DNA of 64,000 nucleotides from Pisaster brevispinus. Lineage: Eukaryota; Echinodermata; Asteroidea; Forcipulatida; Asteriidae. The position numbers and the translations under genes are program-made. This document shows, piece after piece, positions 49,530 to 64,000 of the stretch; positions within the stretch are counted from its first letter, which is position 1; every line of letters starts with the position of its first letter. The stretch covers positions 3,534,001 through 3,598,000 of the forward strand of contig JAMKCF010000009.1 in assembly GCA_023634235.1 (NCBI GenBank). The letters run 5' to 3'. The notes beneath the pieces were generated by a model. It searched no databases. It was not told the origin of the DNA and saw nothing but the letters and a program-made list of their open reading frames with translations.

Positions 49530-52500
49530 ATGGATGGACATTGCTTCAGCTGTACCGAAAAGTTTGGAATATTTAAGAGAGAGGTATGTAGGATAATTTT
49601 AAATGTTATTTCAGATTTTCATCAAAATATAGCATGCAGACCAGCACTAGCAGCACGACCAGCCCGTCAACTCGCCCCCAGCAAAGTCGACCACTACAAA
49701 GTCGCCCACTACGTACAAAGTCGCCCCCTAGCAAAGTCTCCCCTCACCAACAAAATGGCACGCGTGTCTCCTTGCGGTCCCGTCGCGTTTGTGCATGTAG
49801 CATTACCAGTGCGCCCTCGGCTCTAGTCTAGTTCCTAATCGAATCCTATATTATTATTAATAAATAATATTAATATTTATTATTATTATTAAACTCTTTG
49901 ATATGTGTACGATCTCGACTCACAAGTCCAGCAGTCTTGTGTTTTTCAATTGTTTTTCAAGTTGTGTAATATCTTTAACAGAAAGAAAAGATGTTCAAAT
50001 GTTGACCTTGAGTCTGGTATTATACAATTCCGTTGAGTATCAAAATAATACTAACCCATATAAGACAAATAAGAAAAATCTACAATTTACATGTTAAACT
50101 GTGCACAAAGCTCTTTCTCGTAAAGATTCTGGTCTTGTGAAATAAATTCTGGTCAACAGTAAACATTTTGAACTACAAGCCCTGCGGCCTTGTGGAATTT
50201 TATCCCAAATTTGAGCACTGACAATGATACGCATAAAGACAAATGAGATAAATCTTTTCTTATACAGTACATGTATGTCATAGTTCTTGTTCAAAATAAA
50301 AACAGAATACATGTTAAACTATTCTGGTCTTGTTAGAACAATTCTGGGCCAGGAAACATTTTGAACTACAAGCCCTGCGGCCTTGTGGAATTTTATCCCA
50401 AATTCGAGCACTGACATGTATGATATGATACGCATAAAGACAAATGAGATAAATCTTTTCTTATACAGTACATGTATGTCATAGTTCTTGTTCAAAATAA
50501 AAACAGAATACATGTTAAACTATTCTGGTCTTGTTAGAACCATTCTGGGCCAGGAAACATTTTGAACTACAAGCCCTGTGGTCTTGTGGAATTTTATCCC
50601 AAATTCGAGCACTGACATGTATGATATGATACGCATAAAGACACATGAGATAAATCTTCTCTTATACAGTATGTCATAGTTCTTGTTCAAAATAAAAACA
50701 GAATACATGTTAAACTATTCTGGTCTTGTTAGAACAATTCTGGGCCAGGAAACATTTTGAGCAACAAGCCCTTTGGTCTGGTGGATTTTGCCCCCAAATT
50801 CAAGCCCTGTCATGCAGATGCGGTGACTTAAAGAAAAAGATCCTAAACAATATTGATCAATGTTTTCAGACCAATTATTAACTGGTCTGAATTATACAGG
50901 GGTGTTCTGTATTGTATATTCTTTGTTTCTCTGTCTGCTATTATTTTGTAATTGTTACTAATAAGAGACCCACTATGTAATAAAGTAAATTGTCATAACA
51001 AAACAAAATGATAAGAGAAGAAGGGAAGTTTTTCAGATTGAGCTAATTTGTTGGGTTTGTTTTCTATTCTCTGTTTCTTTTATAACCTAGCATGGCTGTA
51101 AGAGCTGTGGTTATGCCTTCTGCAGTAAGTGTGTGAATAACTCAATTGTGCTACCAAACCAAGGCACGAAGGAACAACACGTGTGTAACAAGTGCTACCG
51201 GCGACTCACGGCACCACCCGTTGAAAGCACGGATCAGGGTGGAAACAAACCCATGATGGAACCACCTGAAAATTTTAAGAAGTATGAATTGAGAGTAAAG
51301 TCCTTTCATAGAAATTCTTAGTAATCTTACTTAGTTATTTTGTATCTGTAAGAGTATTTGCCACAATCATAATCCTCAATCATTTGACGGTTGTAGACCA
51401 AAGGGTTACGACATAGACCTTAATGTACCATAGGTTAAAATTTAGTGTTTTTTGTGGGGGGTTTTCTTACATTTTGAATACATCCAATTCAAGGGTGCAT
51501 GTTAAATGTGAATAAAATAATAATGATAATAGAAATAGTCCAAAGAATTTGCGACTTTGTCCAAAGAAGCTCTAAAAAGGTCTACATGTAAAGGGCCATG
51601 CGGCCCTTCCATGGCAAAACAGCCTAACTAAAAAATTGACATTTTGAGAAAAGCAAGTACAGAGATACATTAAAGCTGTTAGACATGGGACATGTTATAT
51701 TCAGAAACCATACAGAGTATGCCTTTAAAACTTTGAAAAGGGAAAAGCATCCACAATTTACCCAGAAATGATCTGATGTAAAAAACCAAAACATTTCGAG
51801 TTGGGCTGTTTTTCCATGGAAGGGCCGCATGTCACACGAGGCAATTTACAGGCAACCAATTCCAGACTCCAAGAATCTCCAAGAAGAAACAGCTTCAGAT
51901 TTCAAGTTTAACTTAATTTTATTGGGGATTTATGAGATACTGCTGGAGAAATTACTCCTCATGCTATCAAAGTGTTTCTTTTGCATGTCACCAATGGTCA
52001 AGTGGTTAGACTGCAAGACTTGCAATTACAAGGTTGTGGGTTCTAATCTAGCCAAGCTAACTGCTGATTTCACATGGACTAGAATAAGTATTGCCGTCTA
52101 GTTACTGAATCACAATTGAATGTTTTATGCGATCAAAGTGTACAATGTGAGCCCTGACAACACATTGCTCTTTCATTTAATTCATGTTTGTCGAGTTGCC
52201 GAGCAGCAAACAGACAAAGATGGTCTGGTTTTGTGAATGTTTTCCAAACCTTTGAATTAATTTATTCATACTTGATTTCCTTTCCCAGGAGGATGGCAGC
52301 CCTTGCTTCAAAGAACCAAACAGGAACACACCCTTCAGCTACCTCGACCTCTTCCTCAGTGAGTTCAAGGAAGAGGGGTCTTGTGAGATCACAGGATGTG
52401 GAAATTGCTGAAAGACTGGAGAAACTCAAAGCTGACAGGAAAAAAGCAAAAGGTAATAAAAAACATCCTTCTGCTTCCGACATTTCAAAATAGGAAAGGT

Positions 52501-55500
52501 TGGAAGGTAAATTGTTTTTTTGCAGTTTTAAAATTAGTATTAGCAGGGATATGATTTCTCTGGGTTTTTTTTTTTTATATATATTTTTTATTAAGACCAT
52601 AAAAACATGACGATAAAACCAAATTGAGTGCCCTAGAGTGCAGATTAGGGCTTTTAAAACAAAAGATAAATGTATGTAAGTAGGCTTCGAGCTCGCAAGT
52701 TTTCGCCCTCGCAAGCTTTCGCGCTTTGCGCTCACAGTTCAGAGGTTTTTTTTTTCAACAGCCTATCACATCCCTGCATTAGGCTTAGCTAAATATTTTT
52801 CAGGAAGTGCAATGTAATAATCATACCAATCCATCCTCAAGTGCATTGTGAGCAAATGGTATTCAAACTCTGTTTTAGAATTTATATTTGACCCTTCTAT
52901 GTCTTGAAACCAAGACTAAATGATTAAAAGACACCAACCGTGATGGTTTTTGGCACTGGGAGTTTCTTTTAATACCGGAGCTAGGCTTATGTAGCTCACA
53001 TATCTACCAATAAGGCACTCAAGGCGCCTGAACAAAGAAAACATTGAAGACGGGGTTTTTATTTATGAACGATGAGACCGATTTATGTAGCACCTTATAA
53101 GGGTTCAAAAGGTGCTGCAGTGCATCAGAAGCCACTGAATGTCAACCACCCAATCAGTACACACAGACAACACGAATGCATACATGTATTTAGTCGGCCC
53201 CCAAGTCTGTGTTCTTGAAATCTCCCTGTGACTGCATAGCCTCCGGGTAAGACAGCCTTGTCAAAAGGAAAGTGAAGGTTGCTGCATAAAATTAGGGTCC
53301 GTTGGGCAACTGGAAGCTTAACTATTTTAGGGGGGGAATAACTTTAACACATGTTTTTTGAGGTTTGGTTAACTAAATACAATATTGCGATGTAGAATCA
53401 AGACTTTTTTGAACATTCAGTATTTTCAAGTTGCGTGTATGTTTATTATATCTTTATCAAGGTCGTACTCTATCAACAGAAGAGATCGAGGAGAGACTGC
53501 AGAAGCTGAAAGGAAATGACCCTCAATCGGTATCCAGCACTGCTTCATCAGTACCAGTAAGTCATGACCCTACACATGCCAGTCTGCAATATGATATCAA
53601 GTACCGAATGCATCCACATTGCACAGTAATAGTTCTCTGTGCAGTTGTGCCACCAGACGTAACCTGTGGAGAAGGTTTGGTCAACTTACTAGCAAATAGT
53701 TCCAAGAGTAGGAGGGTTAATTTTCACAAATGGATAAATATCCTCATTTCACTCTACAGCCCCATCAAGCTCCCGATCAGCGCACACAATTTGAGCAAAC
53801 CAAAGACTTGATGAAGCAGATAAAGGAAGAAGCAGCCATAGATGCTAAGATGGAAGGCACTGAAATATCAGGTAGATCTTTATAGACCTTTCCATTGTTG
53901 ATAAACAAACAGCACTGGTTGGCATGGACTGCCGAATGTTAGTAAAACATTCAATAGTGATAACAGATGTTTTAACCAAATTCAACATTTTCGGTAAACT
54001 TCTAATTAAATAAAATACCTCCCATGATCGGTTGCTTTGTTTCCAATAAATTCAACACTAATTTTGAATATTTGTGTAACATTGTTACAAACTGTAGTTA
54101 TCTGTTTTTGTTTTGCATTTATGGGTTCCATAGTTTTCCAACCTGGGTTGGCAAAAACTTGGGCTGTGACATTGCAAAAGAAAGGTGTAAAGGTAAAAAA
54201 AGTGCAGTTTTAACAACATTACTACTTTGAAAGGGTCCCTGAATAATACACATAATAGTGTGCATCTGTAATGCTGCATGTAGGACACTCCTGGCACCGA
54301 ACTATCAGAGGCAAACAGGTGTAAACATTGTTAAGAAGGAGTTTTACATGTTGGAATGGCAGGCCTGGTTTACCAGGGTCTTGGCCTCTGCTGCCCTGGT
54401 GCCCCTTTAAAAATGTTCCCATAGACTTTAAGATTTTCCAGTGTAAGCGCCCTTTGCAAAATGAAAACGGCCTTGCCCTTGCAATGATCAATGTCCAAGT
54501 CTGTAGTGAGAACAAAATTACCGGGTGAAGTACTGAAAGTGACTATGGCCCTATAAGAACTAAGATAGGAACTCTGACTTTGTGCTTTTCAAACAAATAA
54601 TGACTGTTTTGTTCAATCACTGACTGTCACCACAAACTGTGCTTCTCATGTGATGCAAACTGTTACAAAATAGCGCCGAGACGGAGCGTCAATGTGTATC
54701 AGCAGACAAATATGCTGAGAGGTTGTAGGACATGCTCCTTAGTCCAGCTGCTCCTAGCCGGGCAATAACAAGTCACAGTCTGTTTGTTTTTTTGGTCTGT
54801 TCGTTTATTTCCATATATCACAACTAGACAATCTAGCGATACAAGAATTTGATACAAAATGGTGACATCGGAGGGCACCAGGGAAAAGTAAAGGCTTAAA
54901 CAGGTCCTGGTCCCTTGGCTTGTCTTTTATAGCTTTTTGGTCATGTATCTCTAGAACTAAATTTAGTATTCATTATCATAATAACCCTTGGCCAATTTTT
55001 GGCTGGCGCAGGCCAGTTAAACTTGTACGAGTCATTTCACTCTGGTTATTCCAGTTATTTTATCATAGGTGTTATAAAAACATGAACTACTGTATTGACA
55101 TTAATTTTTTCATTAAAATACCTGTTTATAACAGGATAGTTAGTTCGTATCTTTCCAAAGTCTTAGGTTGTGAAAGGAATCTGTGTTTTAGTCAAACAAA
55201 GAATAGTGCGCTAACTGGAAATTAGTCATAATTTCTATTTTCGTTACAATACAATACAAAGCAACCAGTAAACAACACTTCTGAAAGGGATACAAGGTCA
55301 CGTTGATGTGGTGGAGATTGCTTCTAGACCGTACCAGAAACCACTGGGGCAAGCCTCCTCTCTTCATGATTTTTAAGTCTCCTTGATGCCCATCTAAAAG
55401 ATAAAGAAGGACAAAAGTGCCAAGACTAGGACATGAACCCACACTCCGACACCATCAGAGCTTGACTCTGACCCTTTTTCCTCTCTTTCTAAGATGAAAC

Positions 55501-58500
55501 GCAAACAGAAGAATCTGCAGGGGGTGGAGTAACGAGCGGTGAGCAACATTTTGAGCAGGAGATGATGAGACTGATGCAAGACGCCCAGGAGGAGTTGAAG
55601 AAAGATGAGGAGGGTTTGAAACGAGATGCGGAGTTAGCAGTGAGACTCGCCAAACTCAACACTGAAAATAAAACATCTGGTAATAGTCCAAAGTTACAAC
55701 AAATTACTGGGGTATCAACATAACTGAAAGTGGGAGTTAAAGACAAAATAAAGGATTATGAATTTGGAAAGAAAAAAATTATTCCCGGGGCCCTCAGGGA
55801 GAACAGTTCTTTGATAACTGATGAGGCTACCCTGATTAAACAAGACGAGATAAATAAATAAATAAATAAATAAATAAGATTAGTTTATTCTACAACTCTT
55901 ATTATAAAGTTCATACCAGAACCAGTTTTTTACAGAAATATTTTGGACTGAAATACTGTAAAACTTGCATTTGAAGGCCTTTCAAATTGCTGTTGTTCAT
56001 TTTGCAAGGGAAAATTAAATTTTTTGATAAGTGAACGTCAGCCACCCTCTAAGGGGCTCACTGTATTGTAAAACACCCATCGTGCTGGAAGGAAATATTT
56101 CTGTTTGAGGTTTGAAATTAAACAAATTTGCTAATTGGTTCTATGGATTTACCATGTAAAGGTGGAGAAGGACCTAAAGGAGGTGGAGGTGTGGCCATGG
56201 AGGATGAAGAGGAAGATGAAGAAGCTGCAACTCAACGTCTCATTAAACAGGTAAGACCAACAGGTCGGTTGATCCTAATAGTGTCCAGTACCTACATTAC
56301 CTGTCTTTAACAGTCGGTCAGCATTACAAGTAGCAGCGAAAAGCTCTGCGAATAATATTGACCTTTGACTACTGTAGAGCTAAGTCTTTCAAAGAAATTT
56401 GTATCCAGTTTTGCCTGCGCCCATTTTCAGTGAAACTCAAGAAGCTCCTTGTTAGTTATGGTACATCATTTCTCAACTCTGACAACTATCTGACTATAGA
56501 CACTGGCTCCCTCCCCATAGAAGTAGCAACTTGAGAAACTGCCAAACTCTGTTCAGTTAAATAATGCAGGACAAACCGATACAAAAACAGCTGCATTCCC
56601 TCCCTGTTATTTGCTCAACCAATCAATTTAGTCTGTTTGATCTCATTTATCTCTGGTATTTTTAGTGTATTATATCTTGCGATTTCATTTCTTAATCCCT
56701 AATGTACTCCCATAGCCTTGTAAAGTATCTTGTTTTTTGGGGCAATTTTTAATTCTGTGATGAATTTTGTTGTATCTTGAACACAATTCAGGCTTTGGAC
56801 TGCAATGTGTGATTTTTAATAAATCAATAATAATAATTCATTCTGTTCATGTGATGAACATTGAAAGGCTCCTGCATATTTGAACATTGTGGGGTACCTT
56901 GCTTTAACATTTGAATGAAACTTGATCGTGTATTTTAATGGTTCCGAATGTTTGAATTCGAGCTAGACTTGCACAGTCTTTTAATACAAACAAAAATATC
57001 CAACAGGAGTTCATGAAAAGCATTGCGCTCAACAGTTGTTTTGCCTGATTTACAATTGTAGCCTTAGGCCCATGTCACACGAGGCAATTTACAGGCAACC
57101 AGTTCCAGGCAATCTCCATGAAGAAAAGGCATTCACATTTGAATGATCACACATTTTTCTTAGGGATCGTAAGACATTGTTAAAAAAATTTCTCCTGTGC
57201 TACCGAAGTGACCTTGTAGAATGCACTGCGGTTGGTTGCCTCCAAGTTGCCTGTAAAAGTTGCCTCGTGTGACAAGGCCCTTACACACAGAATTGGCAAC
57301 AGAAAAAGATTTGTTTCTGAATCTTTACATTAACAATACATCGCAAATGTTCAACCACAATATCCAAGATGAAACAAATCGGCACAATTTTCTCATGCTT
57401 TTCTTACGGTTAGAACATATTTGTTTCATTTTTCTTTTCTCGTTATTGATGTGGATCTTCTTCATTTCCATGTATTTAAGTCATTTCAGTGGCTGATTTG
57501 CTTATTGTTGAATTAATTATGTGTATATATGTATTTATTTTAAATTGTATTCTTTATAACTTTACGTTGTCAGATATTTTTACTTTTTAAGTTTTTAATT
57601 GTTAAATTTTTTTTTTTTATGCTTTCTTATTTGATGGTACCCGTTAGTAGCGGTTAACTGCTGTTATCAATAAATTAAATAAATTAAATAAATAAATGAG
57701 TGTAACCAAAGTGTTCCCTAGGCATGCACTGCAGTTGCTTGCTTCCAGGTTGCCTGTTAGAAATTGCCTTAGTGTGACAAGACCCTAAGCATTTAAGTTT
57801 GTATTATTTTTGGATATCACAATGAAGCTTTTAGAGGAGGACAAGTTAGAAGCAAGAATGGGTGCAACTGGTTACTCGGCACAAGACCCTCAGTCTCGCC
57901 CACTTCCTGTACAAAAGGTAACTACATGTGTTAGACTCGTTGGCTTGGGATTTATGCTAGCGCGACAACCATTCATCATGCAACGAGGTCATAAGACCTA
58001 AACATGAATGGTTTAGTGCAGTATGAGACCCTGTGTATATGAAATCACAAGTTCAAACAGCGCCCTCACTGAGGTCAAAGGAAGAGTTGTTGTGGTGCGT
58101 ACATGTATGTGCATGTTGCTGTTGTTAATGTTGTTTGAGCTAAGCGATGGCGGCCTATGTGAGGGGTCTATAGACCATGTAGTACTTGTGACATCACACA
58201 TTTACAAAAGAATCTCAGAGCCTGGTGGACTTCCTGCAGGCACCACGTGTCAATGTTTATACACGGCTTAATGGACGGACACAAAATCATATATTTTCAT
58301 TGAGATTGCACTGTCGCTGTATTTGTTATCAAATTTTGATATCAATTTTTGATATGTAGAAAGTGGGGCTTATCTAAAAACTTGTGCAACTTAGCTGTTG
58401 TTTTTATAGCTCTTGAGTTTATGTGGAAATTATGACACGAAATGTCAAGTTTCACATTATGACCAGTGTTGTATCTCGCCTGCCAGGAAATGACATGGAA

Positions 58501-59792
58501 TGTACATGGTCACTCTTTTTGTAAGAAAATGTTACATTGTAATTTGGGCGTATGTATTTTATGTTTTCCCCCATGTAATCTGTCTTATTTCCATTCTTGA
58601 TTTTTCGTTGGTGATGAAGCCATCAGGTACTGAAGTTATCACGGACCCAGATGAGCTTCCATGGTGTTGTATCTGCAATGAGGATGCCTCACTTAGATGC
58701 CATGGATGTGATGACGACTTGTACTGCTCAAGATGCTTCAAGTAAGTTGTCTTGCCTTCTTAACAAAGTACTAAAAAAAAATTATGTATTTTTCTCTTGC
58801 TTTTTCTGTGTGCTTTTATCACTTTCCACTTGACTACTTCTGTTAACACCAGTTTATGTGTTTTGTGTTGTCATTTAGCCTTTGAGAAAGACTCTGCTAG
58901 GGTCGAAATGTCGGGCCAATATTTTTTTTTCAATTTATACCACAAGTCCTTTTGGTTGGTAAGCAGTTTGCAACAGCTAATTTTATTTTCTAAAAAAAGG
59001 ACAAGATTGATTATTATTAAAAAAAGAAGGGGAAAAAGGGATGAATTTCATTCTGAAAGCTCACTGATTGAATTCTTTGATATTGAGAAAATAACATTTA
59101 AAAACCTCTCCGACTCACTGTTGCTTATTTTGTTTGCTAGTCATCAAAATAAGCATGTAATCTGCACACAAACCCTGAAAGAATATTAACCATTTTTCTC
59201 TTGTGACAATCGAATTTGTTGAGTTTGAATGCTAGGTGTGTTTATTGTTAACAAGAGGATGAAAATGAAATAACTTCACAAAACTAATGATGTACTATCC
59301 TGTAAAAGACAATTGTTTGTCGTGGCGATAGCGTACTACCTCTCTCTGCAAATCTTGTGACGCTGGTGACGTTCTCCCAAGACTGCCGTCTCCCGAGAAA
59401 CTACTGCTCTCGGGACTACGGCGGAGCAAGCAGCCTCGCACCAGAGTAGAGGTCTAGTGAGAGCAGTCTTCCCAGAGAGTATCGTGAGAGATGCCTGAGA
59501 GCCGAGTATTATGCTATCACCTCGACAAACATTTAACAACTCGACTTGTCCACAAGTCTAGTGAAAGGCCGGTCTCTCCAATCTTTCGTAACAAATATAT
59601 ATGGTATCAAAGTGAGGCTGGAAGAATTAGTTTAGGACATTTACGACTGTTGTCATGACTGTTTATCATGAATTTTATAGGAGATCAATGTTTCATATTA
59701 TTTTATATTCATTTTTCAGAGAGGGTCATGATGGATACGACTTGAAAGACCACAGAACGTCCAAATTCAGACCTAAAGCAGGCCGAAGGTGA
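49530..59792 (+). CDS. ZFYVE19: ZFYVE19/ANCHR abscission checkpoint regulator, complete, 10 exons
   Basis: In animals ANCHR holds VPS4 at the midbody ring and delays abscission when chromatin bridges persist. Exons: 49530-49583, 51091-51281, 52289-52452, 53462-53556, 53760-53871, 55494-55679, 56162-56250, 57828-57917, 58620-58741, 59720-59792. Phases match at each join (1176 nt, 391 residues). An N-terminal FYVE-type finger has Cys5/8/21/24/29/32/50/53 and a divergent EHGCKSCG instead of RRHHCR, as in ANCHR. Two MIM-like helices ([24 protein letters not shown]) would bind the VPS4 MIT domain. A coiled acidic middle ([17 protein letters not shown]) follows. The C-terminal B-box-like finger [18 protein letters not shown] is the family hallmark. 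The exon 8 acceptor (AATGAAG) has a poor pyrimidine tract but keeps frame. AATAAA at 60463-60468 is a good polyA signal. Confidence 0.95.
50094..50810. repeat. Tandem repeat, period about 200 bp, in ZFYVE19 intron 1
   Basis: Three and a half copies of a unit containing TTCTGGTCTTGTTAGAAC, ACTACAAGCCCTGCGG and GACAAATGAGATAAATC, at about 50094, 50313, 50514 and 50709. Single diverged units occur at 1110-1425 and 42930-43330. Confidence 0.75.
51601..51827. mobile_element. 227-bp inverted-repeat element inserted into another element at CATG
   Basis: Ends CGGCCCTTCCATGG... and ...CCATGGAAGGGCCG form arms of about 26 bp. CATG is duplicated at 51597-51600 and 51828-51831. Removing the insert rejoins GGGC-CATG-TCACACGAGG, the terminus of the element seen complete at 57067-57280. 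Confidence 0.75.
57067..57280. mobile_element. MITE with GGCCCATGTCACACGAGGC ends (complete copy)
   Basis: Left end GGCCCATGTCACACGAGGC...ACAGGCAACC; right end GGTTGCCTCCAAGTTGCCTG...CGTGTGACAAGGCCC. Inverted ends of about 35 bp. A left-half copy is at 51593-51910 (interrupted) and a right-half copy at about 57718-57787. Confidence 0.75.
59315..59530. mobile_element. Inverted-repeat MITE in ZFYVE19 intron 9
   Basis: GTTTGTCGTGGCGATAGCGT at the left and TGCTATCACCTCGACAAAC at the right are inverted ends. The interior can form a strong hairpin (GTCTCCCGAG...CTCTCGGGAC). It is more GC-rich than its surroundings. Confidence 0.65.
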
Positions 59793-61575
59793 TGGCTTCA
59801 ATTTCTCAAGTATAGACCATATCAACTTGTGCATTCCGGGACACTTCCTGGCAGGCAAGATACTACTCTGTAAGATGACTCACCCATCTAAATCAAGTTA
59901 AAATCTCTGAACGCTATATAATAAAATATCAATTATAACTGTAAGTGTATGAAAAAAAGTAGGATCTTTTAAACTGAAACGGCTGGATTTTTTTCCTGAA
60001 GTTTTATTTAACATATTATATGCGAAAGAGCAATGTTTACAAAAATGAAATAGCAAAGGATAATTTGGCTTCTCATTGTCTCTAACTGTACATACATCAA
60101 TGTTGGACTTGAAAAGTCTAGTGTATATTTATGTAAACTAAATGTTTATGGGGGTTCACATGACAAAGTATTTACCAGGTTTTTTTTATTATTAAAGGTG
60201 CATTTTTTGCTCTGTTCATGAACAAGATAGTTTGTTGAATTCTAACCTTTAATCTGCTTTTGGCTCAATGTGTTCATGTCAAATCACCTGATCATTTGCA
60301 GAGCTTAATTTATTTATTCAGCTTGTTCTAGAGCTCAGGCTAAATGTCAGAATTGGATTCACTGATTTTGTTTATAGAAAACACAGCAAGATAGCACCTT
60401 TAAAGGTTTAAAAGCCTCTGGATCACATGTTTTACTATTACGTTTGCTTGCAATGAAGCTGAAATAAATTGTCCTTGTAAATCAAAGTGTATGTAATAAC
60501 TTTCACTTAAGACAATTTCCTTAAGACAAGTCCCAACTCTGCTACTTCAAGAAGGCAATGCCTCAAAGCCTGAAGTCAAACACTACAGCCACTATGGTCT
60601 GCAGAGGTTTACATGTCATTCAAATTACTGGAACTAACAAAAAATTAAATGTATAACTGCATGAACATTTTTGTGTGTGTCATTTTTGTTATTATACTAA
60701 AAATTAAAAAGCACTTTACTGGCCAACAATAAGTTCCAACTGCTCTATTTCTACAACTACCACTACTACTACATCGTTAAGTGATAAATATTTTTACATT
60801 GCAAATCTGTACATTTTATACATCAAATTGAGGAGAGTTCTTAAATCTTCTTCGTTCACCTTATTCATGGTTAATATTAGACTTAAAAGAAAAGACAGAA
60901 AATGGCAAATTTAATGACATTCTGTGACATGGCAAATCCAGAACATCACATTTTTGTGAGTAAATCCTAAAAATAAAAGTAGTTAATTGACCCTTGCACC
61001 ATTGTCACATGCAGCTCCTGTCTGTATGCCATTTTGGGATTCAAATTACATGTAAATAATTATGTGTTTTGCAGGTCAACGCTGTATGGCCTAAAATGTG
61101 CACTACACTGTACAACACATAGGGACAATGACCCCCCCCCAAAAAAAAAAAAAAATGGCACCACTAAGATTGTTGCGATGATGACCTCAGATGTATTGGG
61201 TCAATACAACAATGTTTCTTATAATTGTGTGAGCCACGCTATACTGTTGGCACAGTTTATGGAAGACTCGCATCATACTTGCAACCAGGGCCCAATTTCA
61301 TAGCGCTGCTTAACGGCCGATTTTGTGCTTACTGCATGAGTTTCCATTTCATAGCGCTGCCAACCGTAAGCAGACCAAAAGGCATGCTAATCTTCCAGTG
61401 CTTACAGTATGAAAATGAAGTAATAAATCCATGGTGAACGTGCAAGCTGGCCGCCTAATTTTCTTGCTTACCTGTGAAATCCGCTTACGCTTCAGCAATT
61501 TTTTCTGCTATAGTTAGCACAAAAATTTGCTTACCGTTAAGCAGCGCTATGAAATTGGCTCTTGGATCATGAGGC
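59793..61575. other. Convergent 3' region between ZFYVE19 and RAD51
   Basis: ZFYVE19 3' UTR to about 60490 (AATAAA at 60463-60468), then AT-rich DNA, a C8/A15 run at 61131-61155 and the foldback repeat next to the RAD51 stop. Confidence 0.65.
61288..61562. mobile_element. Foldback repeat of the same family in the RAD51 3' region
   Basis: GGGCCCAATTTCATAGCGCT to GCAGCGCTATGAAATTGGC, same interior as 34883-35110. It starts 13 bases after the RAD51 stop codon, so it should be transcribed in the RAD51 3' UTR as a large hairpin. Confidence 0.8.
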
Positions 61576-63635
<2,060 letters not shown>

Positions 63636-64000
63636 CTAAACATATTAAATCATAGACCGTTACCATTAGACTGTGACAATTGGCATACTAAAAATAATGA
63701 AAAGAAACTAAACTGTTCCCTTGAACCATGCCCTAGGGCCCCAGTTCATGTGATTTACAAAATACGAACTTGTTGTTACTGTAAGCAATATGAAAAAACA
63801 TCACGTCGATTTTTAAAAACTTCCTAGAATTGCAAAAAAAATTAGTAGTAAATAAGGATGGAACTTTTTCTTTAAGGTAATCAAAACTTTTCACCAATGA
63901 TTAGATTTACTGAACGATAGTTGTACAAGGTTCCAGCTTTTACAGGAAGCCCAGGGTTGGGATATATTTCGTTCTGAAAAACTGCCAAAACTTAGGAAAT
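63636..64000. other. RAD51 intron running off the window
   Basis: AT-rich; no exon with RAD51 similarity found. Confidence 0.6.

Noticed and set aside
50094..50708. Three similar ORFs that could suggest a small gene family
   Set aside because: They follow the 200-bp tandem repeat exactly and lie in an intron, with no start or splice context.
54350..54528. [20 protein letters not shown] and related
   Set aside because: Part of a dispersed repeat also found at 22508-22680.

Overview
The window looks like nuclear DNA of a marine invertebrate deuterostome, most likely an echinoderm. The evidence is intron-rich conserved animal genes with GT-AG introns, AT-rich non-coding DNA full of ACATGTA-type words, tRNA-derived SINEs, many small inverted-repeat elements and a Ty3/gypsy element. 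No species marker is visible, so the phylum is an inference.

Four conserved genes can be assembled exon by exon. (1) NXF1 (TAP), the bulk mRNA export receptor, lies on the minus strand from 34631 to 6379. It has twenty coding exons that join in phase to 716 codons plus a stop. (2) Histone H3.3 lies on the minus strand (41508 to 38780), with two coding exons and 136 codons. (3) ZFYVE19 (ANCHR), an abscission-checkpoint FYVE protein, lies on the plus strand (49530 to 59792), with ten exons and 391 codons. (4) The C-terminal part of RAD51 lies on the minus strand (63635 to 61576) and runs off the right edge. ZFYVE19 and RAD51 are tail to tail, 1.8 kb apart. Both also lie at human 15q15.1, so this is probably old synteny.

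Region by region: 1-6378 is repeat-rich intergenic DNA. 6379-34631 is NXF1. Its 11.4-kb first intron holds a decayed 7.4-kb Ty3/gypsy retrotransposon (24253-31660, minus strand). That element has a tRNA-Leu primer site, a pol with one stop, an extra two-zinc-finger ORF in the env position, and a 1.7-kb LTR rich in RUNX-core words. A 998-bp hAT-like element with a perfect 8-bp target duplication sits inside it. The same intron holds a candidate nested plus-strand gene (about 32100-33139) for a 46-residue acidic microprotein. 34632-38779 is intergenic with a LINE tail and inverted-repeat elements. 38780-41508 is H3.3. 41509-49529 is a nest of foldback elements and tandem or palindromic arrays. 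49530-59792 is ZFYVE19. 59793-61575 is the convergent 3' region, and RAD51 follows.

The host genes serve mRNA export, replication-independent chromatin assembly, cytokinesis timing and homologous recombination. They are housekeeping neighbours rather than a pathway. The less ordinary content is the retrotransposon's third ORF and enhancer-like LTR, the nested microprotein candidate, and foldback elements with clean target-site duplications. All boundaries were read by eye and no database search was run.
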